A stretch of 22,496 nucleotides of DNA from JAVBLV01 sp031553195 (GCA_031553195.1 JAVBLV010000032.1:1-22496), one strand, 5' to 3'; positions 13,561-21,799 are shown, counted from the stretch's first letter. The notes: generated by a model from the letters alone, not told the origin. Program-made: numbers and translations.

Positions 13561-15003
13561 ATGAGCAGAATCTTTATTTTTCTTTCTTTTATGCTTGTTC
13601 TCAGCTTGGGAAGCAGAGGGCAAAATGTAACCATTTCCGGAAAAACGGATAATGGAGAGAAGAAACGAATCCAACTGATTACTTACGCCGACAGAATATC
13701 AATGTTGGAAAAGACTTTGGACGAATGCGTCATTGATGAAACGGCAAAAACATTTACGCTTAAAACAAGCATTAATTATCCTACGTCCGTCTACTTGAAG
13801 ATAGAAAATTATTCGCAGGAATTTTTTATTGAACCTAATAGAAATTATGAGATCATTATTCCAAAATTTGACTGGGAAAAAGATGAAAGTATCAATCCTT
13901 ACTTTAATTCTTTGACGTTGCCGCTTGTTTTCAACAATTTACCCCAAGATGATTTAAATTATTTGATAAACAAATTTGATAGCGTCTATTTCGATAATAT
14001 TAAAGCGTATAGCCGGTTTCTACTTTTGGAAAGGAAAAAGCGATACATCGATAGCATTAGACAAAATATAAATCAGGTAATGGGAGAAATAACCCATCCA
14101 TACGTCTTGTTATATAATCAATATAAAATGGCGGAAGTAGAACTTGCATGCAACGTAAAATCCAGAAAAACGTTGGCGCAAGAATTCCTGCTCGACAAAC
14201 CTATTTTATACAACCACATTGCTTACATGGATTTCTTTTCCAATTATTTTGAGAAATATTATATCAATGGAACAAAGAAAATTCCTTTCCAACGTATCGA
14301 TTACTGGATTAATGAAAATAAACTGTTTCCTCTTCTGGATTCTTTGGGTTTGGACGCTTTGTTAAAAAATGAGGTGCTACGGGAACTTGTTTTTTTAAAA
14401 GGAATGAATGAAGCGTTGTATATCCCCTCCTTTATGCCTGGCTCCATTGTTAAGCTATTGGAAACCTTTATTAACGAAACCCGGTTTGACGAGCATAAAA
14501 GAATTGCAAAGAATATTATTTCTCAGGCTGATAAATACTACTTACCGCCTCCGGATCCAACTTTCGTTTTACCGAATGTAGAAAAACATGCTGTTTCCAT
14601 TACCCAGTTTAAAGGGAAATGGGTATACCTTGGTTTTGTTAGAGTGAAAGATCCGGCTTCGCTCATCGAATTGGAAACAATGGCTCATTATCGCGATAGC
14701 CTGTACGCTAAGTATAACATCGAATTTGTGACCATTTCTTGCGATAGGGAAGCCATGAATTTATATCACTTTCTCAATAGTAAAAGAGGCGCTAGGTATA
14801 ATTGGATTTGGCTACATTTCGACAATAATTTCAAATTATTGGAAGAATACCAAGTCAAGGTTTTTCCGACATTTATACTCATAAATCCTGAAGGTCATGT
14901 GTATGCATCTCCTTCAAAGAGTCCGGGAGAGGGCGTATTTGTAAATGCCCGTTGGTTATTAGATAAAAAAGAAGAGACCGGGGAAAGAGACGGTTGGGAA
15001 TAA
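13561..15003 (+). CDS. Exported thioredoxin-fold (TlpA-like) protein lacking CxxC
   Basis: 480 residues with a Sec signal peptide (about 1-20, RIFIFLSFMLVLSLGS). Residues about 22-100 form a beta-rich N-terminal domain like the DUF4369-type domain of Bacteroidetes TlpA proteins, and 110-330 is a helical middle. From about 340 there is a thioredoxin/peroxiredoxin-like domain: KGKWVYLGF, IEFVTISCD, WIWLHFDNN, and the cis-proline segment KVFPTFILINPEG (Pro436). At the place of the CxxC redox motif it reads DPAS (364-367), so no thiol disulphide chemistry is expected there. It starts 50 bp after the hydrogenase-like gene on the same strand and may be co-transcribed. It may be a binding or chaperone-like relative; function unknown. 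Confidence 0.78.
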   Translation: MSRIFIFLSFMLVLSLGSRGQNVTISGKTDNGEKKRIQLITYADRISMLEKTLDECVIDETAKTFTLKTSINYPTSVYLKIENYSQEFFIEPNRNYEIIIPKFDWEKDESINPYFNSLTLPLVFNNLPQDDLNYLINKFDSVYFDNIKAYSRFLLLERKKRYIDSIRQNINQVMGEITHPYVLLYNQYKMAEVELACNVKSRKTLAQEFLLDKPILYNHIAYMDFFSNYFEKYYINGTKKIPFQRIDYWINENKLFPLLDSLGLDALLKNEVLRELVFLKGMNEALYIPSFMPGSIVKLLETFINETRFDEHKRIAKNIISQADKYYLPPPDPTFVLPNVEKHAVSITQFKGKWVYLGFVRVKDPASLIELETMAHYRDSLYAKYNIEFVTISCDREAMNLYHFLNSKRGARYNWIWLHFDNNFKLLEEYQVKVFPTFILINPEGHVYASPSKSPGEGVFVNARWLLDKKEETGERDGWE

Positions 15004-15269
15004 GTTTTAAGAATGAAAATGTGAATTAATAGAATGGTGGATTTTGAGATTGAGCGTTTGTAATGTTTAAAAGTTTCTAAAGTTCAAAGGAGAATTGAGA
15101 ATTAGCAACTAATCGTTAGCAATAAGGAATCGACTTAAAATCAAACTTTAAGCCATGGGTTATAACCCATTTTATTCAATGATTCGATAATTCAAATAAG
15201 CGTCAAACATTTTCAATTTTCAACTAAAAGACCTAATCAATAAAGTATTAATCGAAAAAATAAAACACA
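15004..15269. other. Intergenic gap with dispersed repeats and a 16-bp palindrome
   Basis: It contains the inverted copy of the 30-bp repeat (15032-15061, see 4012-4041), a perfect palindrome ATGGGTTATAACCCAT (15155-15170), and a TTCAATGATTCGATAATTCAA motif resembling the one before 270. No clear TAnnTTTG box precedes the nitroreductase gene. The palindrome could be an operator or just a repeat. Confidence 0.5.
15032..15061. repeat. 30-bp dispersed repeat, copy 2
   Basis: Reverse complement of 4012-4041 with two mismatches, adjacent, near one end. Located just after the thioredoxin-fold gene. Confidence 0.6.
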
Positions 15270-15896
15270 ATGAAAACTTTAATCATGAGTTTATGCTTTA
15301 TCGTTTCTGCAAATCTTTTTGCACAAGACATTCAACTTCTTCCGCCGGAAAAAGAAGGAGGAAAACCTTTAATGCAGGCATTAAGCGAACGCAAAAGTTC
15401 CCGTTCGTTTATTCCTGATAAAGAATTAAGCAAGCAACAATTGTCTAATCTGCTTTGGGCGGCTAATGGAGTAAATCGCCAGGAAAGAACGGCAAGAACG
15501 GCGCCTTCGGCAAGCAATTGCCAAGAAATTGATATTTATGTATACCTCAAAGAAGGTCTTTATCTTTACGACGCTATCTCTCATTCCCTTATTTTAAAAA
15601 AGAAAGGCGATTTCCGAAAAGAAGCGGGAAAACAAGCTTTTGCAGAAACGGCTTCCGTTTGTTTAACTTATGTAGGCAATTTTGATAAAATGCCTAATTA
15701 TAAAGAAGATCAGAAAGAATTTTATAGCGCCACCGATTGCGGCTTTGTAAGCCAGAATGTTTATCTATATTGCGCCTCCGAAGGTTTAGGGACTGTTGTT
15801 TTAGGAATGGTAGACAAAGAGAAAGTGGCAAAGCTTCTGGAACTTAAAAATGGGAAGGTGTTGTTATCTCAAGTAATCGGTTTCCCTTCCAATTAA
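15270..15896 (+). CDS. Exported nitroreductase-family (SagB-type) flavoprotein
   Basis: 208 residues. After a signal peptide (MKTLIMSLCFIVSANLFAQ) comes an FMN-dependent nitroreductase fold: LSERKSSRSF (FMN phosphate contact), LSNLLWAANGVNR, RTAPSASNCQEID (about 76-88), QAFAETASVCLTYVGNF, and GFVSQNVYLYCASEGLGTVVLGM near the C-terminus. These match the SagB/ThcOx group within the family. Family members reduce nitro compounds or oxidise thiazolines with NAD(P)H. The export signal is odd because FMN loading normally occurs in the cytoplasm, although signal-bearing nitroreductases are known from Bacteroidetes annotation. It is 229 bp upstream of nifJ and probably has its own transcript. Substrate unknown. 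Confidence 0.87.
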   Translation: MKTLIMSLCFIVSANLFAQDIQLLPPEKEGGKPLMQALSERKSSRSFIPDKELSKQQLSNLLWAANGVNRQERTARTAPSASNCQEIDIYVYLKEGLYLYDAISHSLILKKKGDFRKEAGKQAFAETASVCLTYVGNFDKMPNYKEDQKEFYSATDCGFVSQNVYLYCASEGLGTVVLGMVDKEKVAKLLELKNGKVLLSQVIGFPSN

Positions 15897-16008
15897 ATCA
15901 ATTCTTTTCGCTAAAAGAATGTTAACCTATTGCGCTCCAAATACGTTTGTAAATCTGTAATCTACCATGGTTTATTTGTTCTTTCTTTTTATTTCCAAAA
16001 GGAAAGAG

Positions 16009-16016
16009 TACCTTTG
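16009..16016 (+). promoter_or_regulatory. -7 box for nifJ
   Basis: TACCTTTG fits the Bacteroidetes -7 form TAnnTTTG exactly, 109 bp before the nifJ start. No convincing TTG/TTTG lies at the usual 19-21 bp upstream; a TTTG at 15975-15978 is too far. The leader would be about 100 nt. Confidence 0.45.
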
Positions 16017-16124
16017 CAAAAAATAATCTTACCTAAAAAGAGAACATATTTAATTCGGTTTCAATTAGGATACGCTCTATTCAAAAGATAAGAAAGCTTT
16101 TTTTAACAACAAAAAAAACAAAAT

Positions 16125-19100
16125 ATGACATCTAAAAGAAAAATGACGTGCGACGGTAATGAAGCCGCTTCGCATATAGCATACATGTTTAGCGAGGTGG
16201 CAGCAATATATCCTATTACTCCCTCGTCGAATATGGCTGAAAATATAGATGAATGGGCTGCTAAAGGGCGCAAAAATATTTTTGGGGAAACTGTTAAAGT
16301 GGTAGAAATGCAATCCGAAGCCGGCGCGGCCGGCGCAGTGCACGGATCGTTGCAAGCGGGGGCGTTGACCTCTACCTATACCGCTTCGCAGGGCTTGTTG
16401 CTTATGATCCCCAATATGTACAAAATAGCCGGCGAAATGTTGCCGGGCGTTTTCCACGTAAGCGCGCGTACATTGGCGTCTCATGCATTATCAATTTTCG
16501 GCGATCATTCCGATATTTACTCGGCTCGTCAAACCGGTTTTGCCTTTTTGGCCTCAGGATCGGTGCAGGAAGTAATGGATTTGGCAGGCGTAGCTCACCT
16601 AACTGCTTTAAAAAGCCGGATTCCTTTCTGTCACTTTTTTGACGGATTCCGTACTTCTCACGAAATTCAAAAAATAGAAGCGCTTGAACAAGAAGATCTA
16701 TTGCCTTTACTCGACAAAGCGGCATTACAAGCTTTTCGCGACAACGCTTTAAATCCCGAGCATCCGGTAACCCGCGGCACAGCGCAAAATCCCGACGTTT
16801 TCTTCCAGGCCCGCGAAGCATGCAATCCATATTATGACGCCATTCCCGACATGGTGAATGCATATATGCAAGAAATCGGAAAAATTACCGGTCGCGAATA
16901 TAAGCCTTTCCAATATTACGGCGCTTCGGATGCGGAAAATATTGTAGTAGCGATGGGTTCGGTAACTGAAACCATAGCTGAAACTATTGATTATCTGGCT
17001 GCCAAAGGCGGAAAAATCGGTTTATTGACAGTACATTTATATCGTCCTTTCTCAGCTAAATATTTCTTCAATGTATTACCTAAAACAGCAAAGCGCATTA
17101 CCGTTTTAGACCGTACCAAAGAGCCGGGCGCTAACGGCGATCCTTTATATTTGGATGTAGTGGAACTTTTCAATAATCAAAAGGAGAAACCGCTCATTTT
17201 AGGCGGACGCTATGGTTTAAGCTCGAAAGACACGACTCCGGCTCAGATTATTTCAATTTTTGAAAATATGAAATTGGCCGAACCCAAAAATCACTTTACG
17301 GTAGGTATTGTTGACGACGTTACTTTCAAGTCATTACCATTATTGCCGGAAGTCAGCATCTCTCCAAAAGGGACTTTCGAAGCTAAATTTTTTGGCTTGG
17401 GAGCAGACGGAACCGTTGGCGCCAACAAGAACTCTATTAAAATCATCGGCGATAATACCGATAAATATTGTCAGGCTTATTTTGCATATGACAGTAAAAA
17501 ATCCGGCGGCTTCACCTGTTCTCACTTACGTTTCGGCGATAATGTCATTCGTTCGCCTTATTTGGTAGGTACTCCTGACTTCGTTGCTTGTCACGTTCCC
17601 GCTTATTTGAATAAGTATGACATGATTAAAGGATTGAAAAAAGGCGGTTCTTTCTTATTAAATTCCATTTGGAACGAAGAAGAAACCAAGAAACACCTTC
17701 CTGATCATGTTAAAAAATATCTGGCCGATAACGATGTTAAGTTATACACCATAAATGCTACGGGCATTGCCGAAGAAATTGGTTTAGGAAACAGAACCAA
17801 TACCATTTTGCAAGCAGCCTTCTTCAAGATTTCGGGCGTAATTCCTTACGAAACGGCTGTAGCCGAAATGAAAAAAGCCATCGACAAATCGTATGGCAAA
17901 AAAGGCGAAAACATTGTAAAAATGAACTATGCGGCCGTAGACCGCGGCGGCGAAGTAAAACAAATAGCCATTCCTGCCGAGTGGAAAAATATCCAGGTAG
18001 GAAAAGTAAGTTTCAGCGCGAATCCTAATGCGCCGGAATTTATTCGCAACGTGGTTGATTCTATCAATGCGCAACAGGGAGACGATTTGCCAGTAAGCAC
18101 TTTTGTCGGAAGAGAAAACGGAACCTGGCCTGCCGGAACTTCGCAATATGAAAAACGCGGTATAGCATCGCATATCCCGCAATGGATCCCATCGAATTGC
18201 ATTCAATGTAATCAATGCGCTTATGTTTGTCCCCATGCTGTAATCCGTCCTTTCTTATTAGATGAAAAAGAATTGGCGGCAGCCCCTAAATTCGAGACGG
18301 TAAAAGCGACTGGGAAAGAATTCGAAGGACTGCAATTCCGTATTCAAGTGGATCCATTAGATTGCACCGGTTGCGGAAATTGCGCCGACGTTTGTCCCGC
18401 TAAAACAAAAGCTTTAGAAATGAAGCCTCTGGAAAGTCAAATGCCGGAGCAAAAAAATTGGGATTATCTTACGCAAAACGTAACCTATAAACATCAGTTA
18501 ATGGGTAGGGATAAAACCGTAAAAAGCAGTCAATTCGCACAACCTTTATTTGAATTTTCGGGCGCTTGCGCAGGTTGCGGCGAAACTCCGTATATTAAAT
18601 TGATTACTCAATTGTACGGCGAACGTATGATGATTGCCAACGCCACCGGATGTTCTTCCATTTACGGAGGTTCTTGTCCATCTACGCCTTACACTACCAA
18701 TAAAGAAGGAAAAGGTCCGGCTTGGGCAAATTCTTTATTCGAAGATAATGCCGAATACGGATTGGGTATGTTCACGGCTGTTAATCAAATGCGCAACCGT
18801 TTGGTTCGATTAATGACCGACGCTCAGAATTGCAGCAAATGTACCGCTGAAATGAAAACGCTATTTAACGAATGGATTGCCACTAAAGAAGACGCCGGCA
18901 AATCGCAAGAATTACATGATAAGATCGTTCCTTTGGTAGAGAAATGCGATTGCGATGAATGCAAACAAATTTATGCTTTACGTCAATATATCGTGAAGAA
19001 ATCCGTTTGGATTTTCGGCGGAGACGGTTGGGCTTACGATATCGGATATGGCGGTTTAGATCATGTCTTGGCCTCAGGCGAAAACGTGAACGTATTGGTA

Positions 19101-19661
19101 ATGGATACCGAAGTATATTCCAATACCGGCGGACAAGCTTCTAAATCTACGCCCGTAGGCGCAATTGCTAAATTTGCCGCCGCCGGAAAACGCATCCGCA
19201 AAAAAGATTTAGGCGCCATGGCTATGACCTACGGATATGTATATGTTGCGCAGGTATCTATGGGAGCCAACCAATCACAGTATCTTAAGGCAATAAAAGA
19301 AGCCGAAGCTTATCAGGGACCTTCATTGATTATTGCTTATGCGCCTTGTATTAATCATGGGTTAAAAGCCGGAATGGGGAAAACCCAGGAAGAAGCCAAA
19401 CGCGCGGTTGAATGCGGTTATTGGCAATTGTACCGTTATAATCCAATGTTGGCGGAACAAGGTCAAAATCCATTCCAACTAGATAGTAAAGAACCAGATT
19501 GGTCTAAATTCGACGAATTTATTGACGGTGAAGTTCGTTACAATTCTCTCAAGAAAATGTATCCCGCCGAAGCGGCCGAACTTTTCAAAGCTGCGCAAGA
19601 AAATGCTCAATGGCGTTACAAACAATATTTGAGAATGCAAGCCGAAGACTGGTCTGCATAG
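16125..19661 (+). CDS. nifJ: Pyruvate:ferredoxin (flavodoxin) oxidoreductase, single chain
   Basis: 1178 residues, the usual length of single-chain PFOR. It oxidises pyruvate with CoA to acetyl-CoA and CO2 and reduces ferredoxin, the main source of low-potential electrons in anaerobes. Domains in order: the pyrimidine-type domain I (TCDGNEAASHIAYMFSEVAA; YPITPSS; EMQSEAGAAGAVHG), domain II, the CoA/gamma domain, a ferredoxin domain with CIQCNQCAYVCP (from Cys692) and CTGCGNCADVCP (from Cys747), then the TPP domain with ACAGCGETPY, the TPP motif GGDGWAYDIGYGG (965-977) and SNTGGQASKSTP. A C-terminal C-rich pair is present (CDCDECKQI). ATG at 16125 is clearly the start. It is flanked by its own -7 box and terminator, so it is monocistronic. 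No truncation is seen. Confidence 0.97.
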   Translation: MTSKRKMTCDGNEAASHIAYMFSEVAAIYPITPSSNMAENIDEWAAKGRKNIFGETVKVVEMQSEAGAAGAVHGSLQAGALTSTYTASQGLLLMIPNMYKIAGEMLPGVFHVSARTLASHALSIFGDHSDIYSARQTGFAFLASGSVQEVMDLAGVAHLTALKSRIPFCHFFDGFRTSHEIQKIEALEQEDLLPLLDKAALQAFRDNALNPEHPVTRGTAQNPDVFFQAREACNPYYDAIPDMVNAYMQEIGKITGREYKPFQYYGASDAENIVVAMGSVTETIAETIDYLAAKGGKIGLLTVHLYRPFSAKYFFNVLPKTAKRITVLDRTKEPGANGDPLYLDVVELFNNQKEKPLILGGRYGLSSKDTTPAQIISIFENMKLAEPKNHFTVGIVDDVTFKSLPLLPEVSISPKGTFEAKFFGLGADGTVGANKNSIKIIGDNTDKYCQAYFAYDSKKSGGFTCSHLRFGDNVIRSPYLVGTPDFVACHVPAYLNKYDMIKGLKKGGSFLLNSIWNEEETKKHLPDHVKKYLADNDVKLYTINATGIAEEIGLGNRTNTILQAAFFKISGVIPYETAVAEMKKAIDKSYGKKGENIVKMNYAAVDRGGEVKQIAIPAEWKNIQVGKVSFSANPNAPEFIRNVVDSINAQQGDDLPVSTFVGRENGTWPAGTSQYEKRGIASHIPQWIPSNCIQCNQCAYVCPHAVIRPFLLDEKELAAAPKFETVKATGKEFEGLQFRIQVDPLDCTGCGNCADVCPAKTKALEMKPLESQMPEQKNWDYLTQNVTYKHQLMGRDKTVKSSQFAQPLFEFSGACAGCGETPYIKLITQLYGERMMIANATGCSSIYGGSCPSTPYTTNKEGKGPAWANSLFEDNAEYGLGMFTAVNQMRNRLVRLMTDAQNCSKCTAEMKTLFNEWIATKEDAGKSQELHDKIVPLVEKCDCDECKQIYALRQYIVKKSVWIFGGDGWAYDIGYGGLDHVLASGENVNVLVMDTEVYSNTGGQASKSTPVGAIAKFAAAGKRIRKKDLGAMAMTYGYVYVAQVSMGANQSQYLKAIKEAEAYQGPSLIIAYAPCINHGLKAGMGKTQEEAKRAVECGYWQLYRYNPMLAEQGQNPFQLDSKEPDWSKFDEFIDGEVRYNSLKKMYPAEAAELFKAAQENAQWRYKQYLRMQAEDWSA

Positions 19662-19688
19662 ATTTCTTGCTTAAGAAAATGCATTCTG

Positions 19689-19729
19689 AAAAGAGGCTGT
19701 CTAATAATAGAATATAGGCAGCCTCTTTT
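19689..19729 (+). terminator. Rho-independent terminator after nifJ
   Basis: AAAAGAGGCTG (19689-19699) and CAGCCTCTTTT (19719-19729) form an 11-bp perfect stem with a 19-nt A+T-rich loop, starting 27 bp after the nifJ stop and ending in TTTT. The pattern AAAAGAGGCTG...CAGCCTCTTTT is typical of Bacteroidetes terminators. Because both strands have T runs it could also work bidirectionally. Confidence 0.85.
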
Positions 19730-20028
19730 GATTTGATAAAATACCGGTCAGGGATGGAGGTAGGCGATTCCGGCTGAGTTGCCAATAATCCTCTGGAATT
19801 AAAATTTGACTTGTATTGGCATCTACCGGCAATGCGATATAGAAGAAGTTCGACGGATATCTAAAGACATATGATAAATAGCATTCCTTTTATATGCGCG
19901 CGCATTTTTCAAAATGTCGAATATCAAATAAATTTGTAAATTTGCCTTTTAATGGTTGAGATTTCTTTATCAAGATTTATCTTTCCATCAAATTGAAAAT
20001 ATGGTTTCACTAAATAAAATGTAAGCAT
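19730..20028. other. nifJ-ferritin gap with a start-less open frame
   Basis: A minus-strand frame (19701-19889, 63 codons incl. stop) is open but has no ATG; it contains a protein-like run beginning ALPVDANTSQ and the run IPEDYWQLSRNRLPP. No gene is called. The ferritin promoter box lies at 19929-19944. Confidence 0.35.
19929..19944 (+). promoter_or_regulatory. Tandem -7 boxes upstream of ferritin
   Basis: TAAATTTG occurs twice directly adjoining (19929-19936 and 19937-19944); both fit TAnnTTTG. The start codon is 84 bp downstream. I find no good -33 element at the usual distance. The doubling might allow two start sites or be a coincidence of A+T-rich sequence. Confidence 0.4.
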
Positions 20029-20541
20029 ATGTTAGCAAAAAGTATTGAGAAAATTCTCAACGAACAATTAGAGAAAGAATTCTATTCGTCGAATTTATAT
20101 TTAAGCATGTCGGTTTGGGCAGCTTCAAACGGGTATGAAGGCGTTTCTCAGTGGCTTAAACTTCAAGCTAATGAAGAATATACCCACATGGAAAAATTTA
20201 AAGAATATATTATCGAAAGAGGCGGAAAAGCAAAAATCCCCGCTATTGCAGAACCGCCTGCCGAATTTAAAAGCGTAAAAGAGGTATTCGAACAATCTTT
20301 GAAACATGAACAATATGTTTCGGCCTGTATTAACAAAATAGTAGATCTTACTTTGAAAGAGAAAGATTATTCTACCAATAACTGGATTGCTTGGTTTGTA
20401 AAAGAACAAATCGAAGAAGAGGCTTCGGTTCAACAGTTATTAGACAAATTAAAATTGGCGGGAGATAAATTTTTATACGCTTTTGATAAAGATATATTAT
20501 CTATTCGCGCTCAAAACGATGCAGCTGATGCGGCTGAATAA
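20029..20541 (+). CDS. ftnA: Ferritin (non-haem, FtnA type)
   Basis: 170 residues. Stores iron as ferric mineral in a 24-subunit cage and protects against iron-driven oxidative damage. Ferroxidase residues are all visible: Glu17 (LEKEFYSSNLY), Tyr24, Glu50 and His53 (NEEYTHMEKF), Glu94 (LKHEQ), Glu126-Gln127 (KEQIEEE) and Glu130. The four-helix bundle plus a short C-terminal helix fits bacterial ferritin; there is no haem-binding methionine of bacterioferritin. The tail is Ala/Asp-rich (NDAADAAE). ATG at 20029 gives the usual MLAKSIEKILNEQ start. It follows nifJ but with its own promoter box and after a terminator, so it is a separate unit. Iron storage next to a large iron-sulphur enzyme makes physiological sense in an anaerobe. 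Confidence 0.96.
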   Translation: MLAKSIEKILNEQLEKEFYSSNLYLSMSVWAASNGYEGVSQWLKLQANEEYTHMEKFKEYIIERGGKAKIPAIAEPPAEFKSVKEVFEQSLKHEQYVSACINKIVDLTLKEKDYSTNNWIAWFVKEQIEEEASVQQLLDKLKLAGDKFLYAFDKDILSIRAQNDAADAAE

Positions 20542-20582
20542 GCTTAGGCGTCAAAAAGTTCGTATTTCAGCAAGAGCGTGTA

Positions 20583-20743
20583 AGTAACTGTTTAAATTTT
20601 TACGGGAAATTTTTGAACGATAAAAACAACAAGTTTGTAGGCGGGATTTTTCAAGAATAGGTAGCGCTATTAGATGAAAATTCAGACAAAAAAGGGCGTT
20701 TTTAGATCCAAAGACTTCATGGGGAAATTTTTAAACTGTTGCT
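20583..20743 (+). repeat. Palindromic interspersed element, copy C (161 bp)
   Basis: Third copy of the family at 2484-2642 and 10851-11012, in the same orientation as copy A. Ends are AGTAACTGTTTAAA and TTTAAACTGTTGCT (two mismatches between arms). The core GTAGGCGGGATTTTTCAAG and the apex AATAG-gtagcg-CTATT are preserved. It starts 41 bp after the ferritin stop codon. It is the most diverged copy. Confidence 0.83.
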
Positions 20744-20847
20744 CCGTCTTTTCTTAACAAAAATATCTGGAAATTTCCAACGTTTTTGAATTGCTTGTAG
20801 TAAACAACTCCATATTTTGGAAAGATTTCGTCTTGTTATTCGATTTC

Positions 20848-20882
20848 AAATTAGTTCAGTCCTACTTAGACTGGACTAATTT
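20848..20882 (+). terminator. Possible terminator hairpin downstream of ferritin
   Basis: AAATTAGT-T-CAGTC pairs with GACTG-G-ACTAATTT (14 pairs counting one G-U) over a 7-nt loop, followed by GTTTTTGG. It is over 300 bp after the ferritin stop, so it may serve ferritin if transcription reads through element C. The T run is short. Confidence 0.35.
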
Positions 20883-20973
20883 GTTTTTGGCCATGCTCCT
20901 CAACCTTTTTATAAAAAACTGTAATGACGCATGGCAATTTTTTAGAGGTATTTCATGTGTTTTTGATCGTCTA

Positions 20974-21004
20974 GTCAGGGGGTGACTTAGAGTCACCCCC
21001 TGAC
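20974..21004 (+). repeat. 31-nt hairpin repeat, copy 2 (perfect stem)
   Basis: GTCAGGGGGTGACT / AGTCACCCCCTGAC with a 3-nt loop: a perfect 14-bp stem. The homologue is at 3849-3879. Without a T run directly after it, it is not a classic terminator. It is 217 bp beyond the end of the DUF3109 gene and opposite to its direction. Confidence 0.65.
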
Positions 21005-21220
21005 TTATATCATTAGACTTTATTTGATTGAAAATAAAAACTCAATGAAACGATTTCATAAGTCAAAGGCGAATAACTGAGCGTTGAAAATGGAGAGTTT
21101 ATATTTAAAGGTTTATAAAGTTGTAAGGTAAAAAAATTCAATAAAGTCGCGAACTTCAATCAATTATCTGATCCTTAGATTAATAAAAAAGAATTATTAT
21201 CCCTTTTTGATAATCTGTTT

Positions 21221-21784
21221 CTATTCCTTTCCCGTTTGTTTGTCCAACTCCCGAAACCATTCCTTTCCATACTTGCGGATCAAAGGAACCTTTAGAAATT
21301 TATATAATGCAATCCTCTCTTCTTTTCCTTTCCTTAGGGCATCTTTGCAAATTTGCCAACAATGATAATTTAGGGCTTCGTGCTCGCCGCAGTTGCTGAT
21401 TCTAACCGGATATAAATGACATGAAATCGGTTTTTGGAAATCAATAATTCCGTCTTTCCACGCTTTTTCGATAGCGCACAAAACGATTCCGTCTTCGACA
21501 ACGGTAAACACACACTCGCAACCATTCACAAGCGGAGTTACAAAGTTCCCCTCTATATCATAGTCAAAAACATTTCCATTTTCTTTTATAGCCGCGAGTC
21601 CTTCAGATGTCATATACGGACTAATATCCTCCAGAATGTCCTCCAGAATTCCAATTTCTTCTTCGTCTAAGGGAGCGCCGGCATCTCCTTCGATACAACA
21701 AACTCCTTTGCATTTTTTTATATCACAAACAAAATTTACTTCCGAAATATCCTCAGAAACAAGACAATTTTCAACAATAAGCAT
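21221..21784 (-). CDS. DUF3109 family cysteine-rich protein
   Basis: 187 residues from the ATG at 21784 (MLIVENCLVSEDISEVNF). An upstream in-frame ATG at 21802 overlaps the -7 box at 21800-21807 and is rejected. The family signature is FVCDIKKCKGVCCIEGDAGAP (roughly 18-38), then CECVFTVVEDGIVLCAIE, PISCHLYPVRI and CWQICKDALRKG. The eight or so conserved cysteines suggest metal or Fe-S cluster binding, as in the wider YkgJ-like group. The protein is common in Bacteroidetes and of unknown function. It stands alone; neighbours are repeats on one side and transposon debris on the other. Confidence 0.88.
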   Translation of the reverse strand: MLIVENCLVSEDISEVNFVCDIKKCKGVCCIEGDAGAPLDEEEIGILEDILEDISPYMTSEGLAAIKENGNVFDYDIEGNFVTPLVNGCECVFTVVEDGIVLCAIEKAWKDGIIDFQKPISCHLYPVRISNCGEHEALNYHCWQICKDALRKGKEERIALYKFLKVPLIRKYGKEWFRELDKQTGKE

Positions 21785-21799
21785 AAAACAGTTTTTTTG

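Larger units (their letters stand above)
20542..21220. other. Gene-free stretch with element C and hairpins
   Basis: 679 bp. In order: element C (20583-20743), an imperfect hairpin AAATTAGT-T-CAGTC / GACTG-G-ACTAATTT (20848-20882), the TTTCATGTGTTT motif (20951-20962) with the 31-nt hairpin (20974-21004), then A+T-rich sequence with AAAGGTTTATAAAGTTGTAAGG near 21108, similar in style to 15066-15089. A 64-codon plus frame at 20791-20985 runs through these hairpins and is rejected as a gene. Confidence 0.5.

Noticed and set aside
16402..16863. 153-codon frame antisense to nifJ
   Set aside because: It lies wholly opposite the conserved N-terminal domain of PFOR and has no domain.
20791..20985. 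Plus-strand frame of 64 codons
   Set aside because: It runs through two hairpins and a repeat lead motif and shows no recognisable domain; composition is that of translated A+T-rich intergenic DNA.
20974..21004. Rho-independent terminator
   Set aside because: The stem is perfect but has no T run after it, and a homologous hairpin sits in another intergenic region far from a gene end, which fits a repeat better.
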